A stretch of 15,697 nt of DNA from contig NZ_CALKTQ010000244.1 of NCBI RefSeq assembly GCF_937997465.1, positions 1 through 15,697 on the forward strand, read 5' to 3'. The position numbers and the translations under genes are program-made. Below are positions 15,043 to 15,697 of the stretch, piece by piece; within the stretch, counting starts at the first letter, position 1, and each line of letters begins with the position of its first letter. This DNA is from an uncultured Campylobacter sp. (GTDB lineage Bacteria > Campylobacterota > Campylobacteria > Campylobacterales > Campylobacteraceae). Below the pieces are notes generated by a model. It had not been told where the DNA came from. It made no database searches and was given only the letters and a program-made list of their open reading frames with translations.

Positions 15043-15078
15043 TTAAATTTAGAGCCTCAAGCCAGGCTCTAAATTTAA
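15043..15078 (+). terminator. Hairpin after adk, probable transcription terminator
   Basis: A perfect 15-bp inverted repeat: arms 15043-15057 (TTAAATTTAGAGCCT) and 15064-15078 (AGGCTCTAAATTTAA) around the 6-nt loop CAAGCC. It starts four bases after the adk stop. No long T-run follows (GCTTCCC), so it is a weaker intrinsic terminator than usual or acts as a 3'-end stabiliser. Its position between adk and a gene with its own promoter supports termination. Confidence 0.65.
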
Positions 15079-15134
15079 GCTTCCCATAAATACAAATTAA
15101 CAAATAACTCACGAAATATCATTAAAATCCGTAC

Positions 15135-15170
15135 TATGATTTCACGAAAATCACATCAAATTTTAAAGGA
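15135..15170 (+). promoter_or_regulatory. Promoter -10 and ribosome binding site of the BOF-family gene
   Basis: TATGAT at 15135-15140 is a good -10 box, in AT-rich sequence without an evident -35. The start would be near 15147. The Shine-Dalgarno AAAGGA (15165-15170) is 6 nt before ATG 15177. Coming after the adk hairpin, it implies independent expression of the downstream gene. Confidence 0.5.
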
Positions 15171-15176
15171 TACGTA

Positions 15177-15560
15177 ATGTTTAAGAAAATAGTTTTATCA
15201 GCGGCTCTTGCTAGCGCAATGTTTGCAGCAGGCGGATTTACTGGTTCAAGCGCGCAAAACGCAGCAAATCAAAGCGGCTTCGTCGGCAAAGGCGCCTTGA
15301 GCGCAAGCACGGTAAAACAAGCCCTAGCACTACCAGATGACGCTCGCGTCGTGCTTGAGGGCAAGATCGTCTCCGAGTTTCGCCCTGAGCACTACCAATT
15401 CGTCGATAAAAACGGCGACACGATCGAAGTCGAGATCGATCACAAAGACTGGAGAGGCATAACCGTCGATGAAAACACGCCCGTGCGCATCTACGGCGAG
15501 GTCGATAAGGACTTTATGAAAACCTCTATCGACGTAAAAAGTATCGAAATAATCAAATAA
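15177..15560 (+). CDS. Secreted BOF (OB-fold) family protein, YgiW/YdeI-like
   Basis: A 127-residue periplasmic protein. Residues 1-19 form a signal peptide (MFKKIVLSAALASAMFAAG). The mature region matches the bacterial OB-fold family (YgiW/YdeI, also called BOF or NirD-type). GGFTG lies near the mature N-terminus; then come TVKQALALPDDARVVLEGKIV (51-71), HYQFVDKNGDTIEVEIDHKDWRG (77-99) and TPVRIYGEVDKDFMKTSIDVKSIEII at the end. YgiW-like proteins in enterobacteria are linked to stress tolerance (peroxide, cations, antimicrobial peptides) and probably bind a small ligand or cation; the exact role here is unknown. It is monocistronic, with its own promoter and terminator. In several genomes the family sits beside a QseBC-type two-component system; if so here, that lies beyond the window. 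Confidence 0.88.
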   Translation: MFKKIVLSAALASAMFAAGGFTGSSAQNAANQSGFVGKGALSASTVKQALALPDDARVVLEGKIVSEFRPEHYQFVDKNGDTIEVEIDHKDWRGITVDENTPVRIYGEVDKDFMKTSIDVKSIEIIK

Positions 15561-15561
15561 C

Positions 15562-15590
15562 TTTAGGGCGGTTCGCCGCCTTAAATTTTC
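15562..15590 (+). terminator. Rho-independent terminator with TTCG tetraloop
   Basis: The stem TTTAGGGCGG (15562-15571) pairs with CCGCCTTAAA (15576-15585), 10 bp with one G-T wobble, around the very stable TTCG loop. It is followed by TTTTC. It begins two bases after the BOF gene stop. This is the best terminator in the window. Confidence 0.85.
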
Positions 15591-15635
15591 CCCAAATTTT
15601 AATTCCCCAAAATTTACAAATTTTACTTGGCTCAA

Positions 15636-15682
15636 GATAAGCTAAGCGGATTCTCTCTTATCATCTTTAGTAAAATATGATA
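15636..15682 (+). promoter_or_regulatory. Candidate promoter with overlapping inverted repeats at the window edge
   Basis: GATAAG (15636-15641) pairs with CTTATC (15657-15662), and TATCAT (15659-15664) with ATGATA (15677-15682). TATGAT at 15676-15681 has the same hexamer as the BOF-gene -10, in an AT-rich stretch. Together they could be a promoter and operator for a gene starting beyond 15697. The repeats are short, so chance is possible. Confidence 0.3.
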
Positions 15683-15697
15683 GAAAGTTTTTGTATC

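Noticed and set aside
1..15697. Defence system, CRISPR array, prophage, transposon or tRNA-linked island
   Set aside because: I found no spaced repeats, transposase or phage genes, and no tRNA. All genes but one small membrane protein have recognisable core functions.

Overview
The window looks like the chromosome of a Campylobacter (Campylobacterota). It is probably one of the moderate-GC species outside the thermotolerant jejuni/coli group. Three things support this: AAATTT-type words are very common both between and inside genes; every protein reads as an epsilonproteobacterial homologue; and the order mrdA, membrane protein, engB, lptA, lptC, kdsC, rlpA, mltD, tatD, cbrR, recN, nadK, aspS, adk matches the block I remember as Cj0652 down to Cj0639 in C. 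jejuni. That locus match is from memory and was not searched. I see no insertion sequence, CRISPR array, tRNA, rRNA or phage gene. This is core genome with a few irregularities.

Layout. Positions 1-533 hold the 3' part of a Crp/Fnr-type regulator on the + strand. It converges on a long minus-strand gene train running from 12341 down to 622: nadK, recN, cbrR, tatD, mltD, rlpA, hisB, kdsC, lptC, lptA, engB, an MreD-like membrane protein gene, and mrdA. Most junctions overlap or are nearly contiguous; the two larger gaps are 71 bp (recN/cbrR) and 118 bp (engB/mreD-like). After a 93-bp divergent promoter region the + strand carries aspS, a 286-bp structured intergenic region, adk with a hairpin after it, and a small secreted OB-fold (BOF, YgiW-like) protein with its own promoter and a TTCG-loop terminator. 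The last ~110 bases appear to be the upstream region of a gene beyond the edge.

How the genes fit together. The minus-strand train is mainly an envelope-building cluster. mrdA (PBP2), the MreD-like protein, mltD and rlpA act on peptidoglycan. kdsC, lptC and lptA make and export KDO-containing lipopolysaccharide or lipooligosaccharide. engB (ribosome assembly), tatD, recN (DNA repair), nadK (NADP supply), hisB (histidine synthesis) and the bile-resistance type regulator cbrR are interleaved with them.

Most notable observations. (1) rlpA is split by a frameshift near 6409-6413, which separates the lipoprotein signal from the catalytic and SPOR domains. (2) The diguanylate cyclase-like domain of CbrR reads GGGEF instead of GGDEF or GGEEF, with a degenerate I-site. 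(3) The aspS-adk gap carries two large hairpins closed by four copies of the same 10-mer, AAAATTTTGG or its complement, which looks like a dispersed repeat or structured RNA. (4) A monofunctional hisB sits inside the envelope operon with a 4-bp overlap to kdsC.
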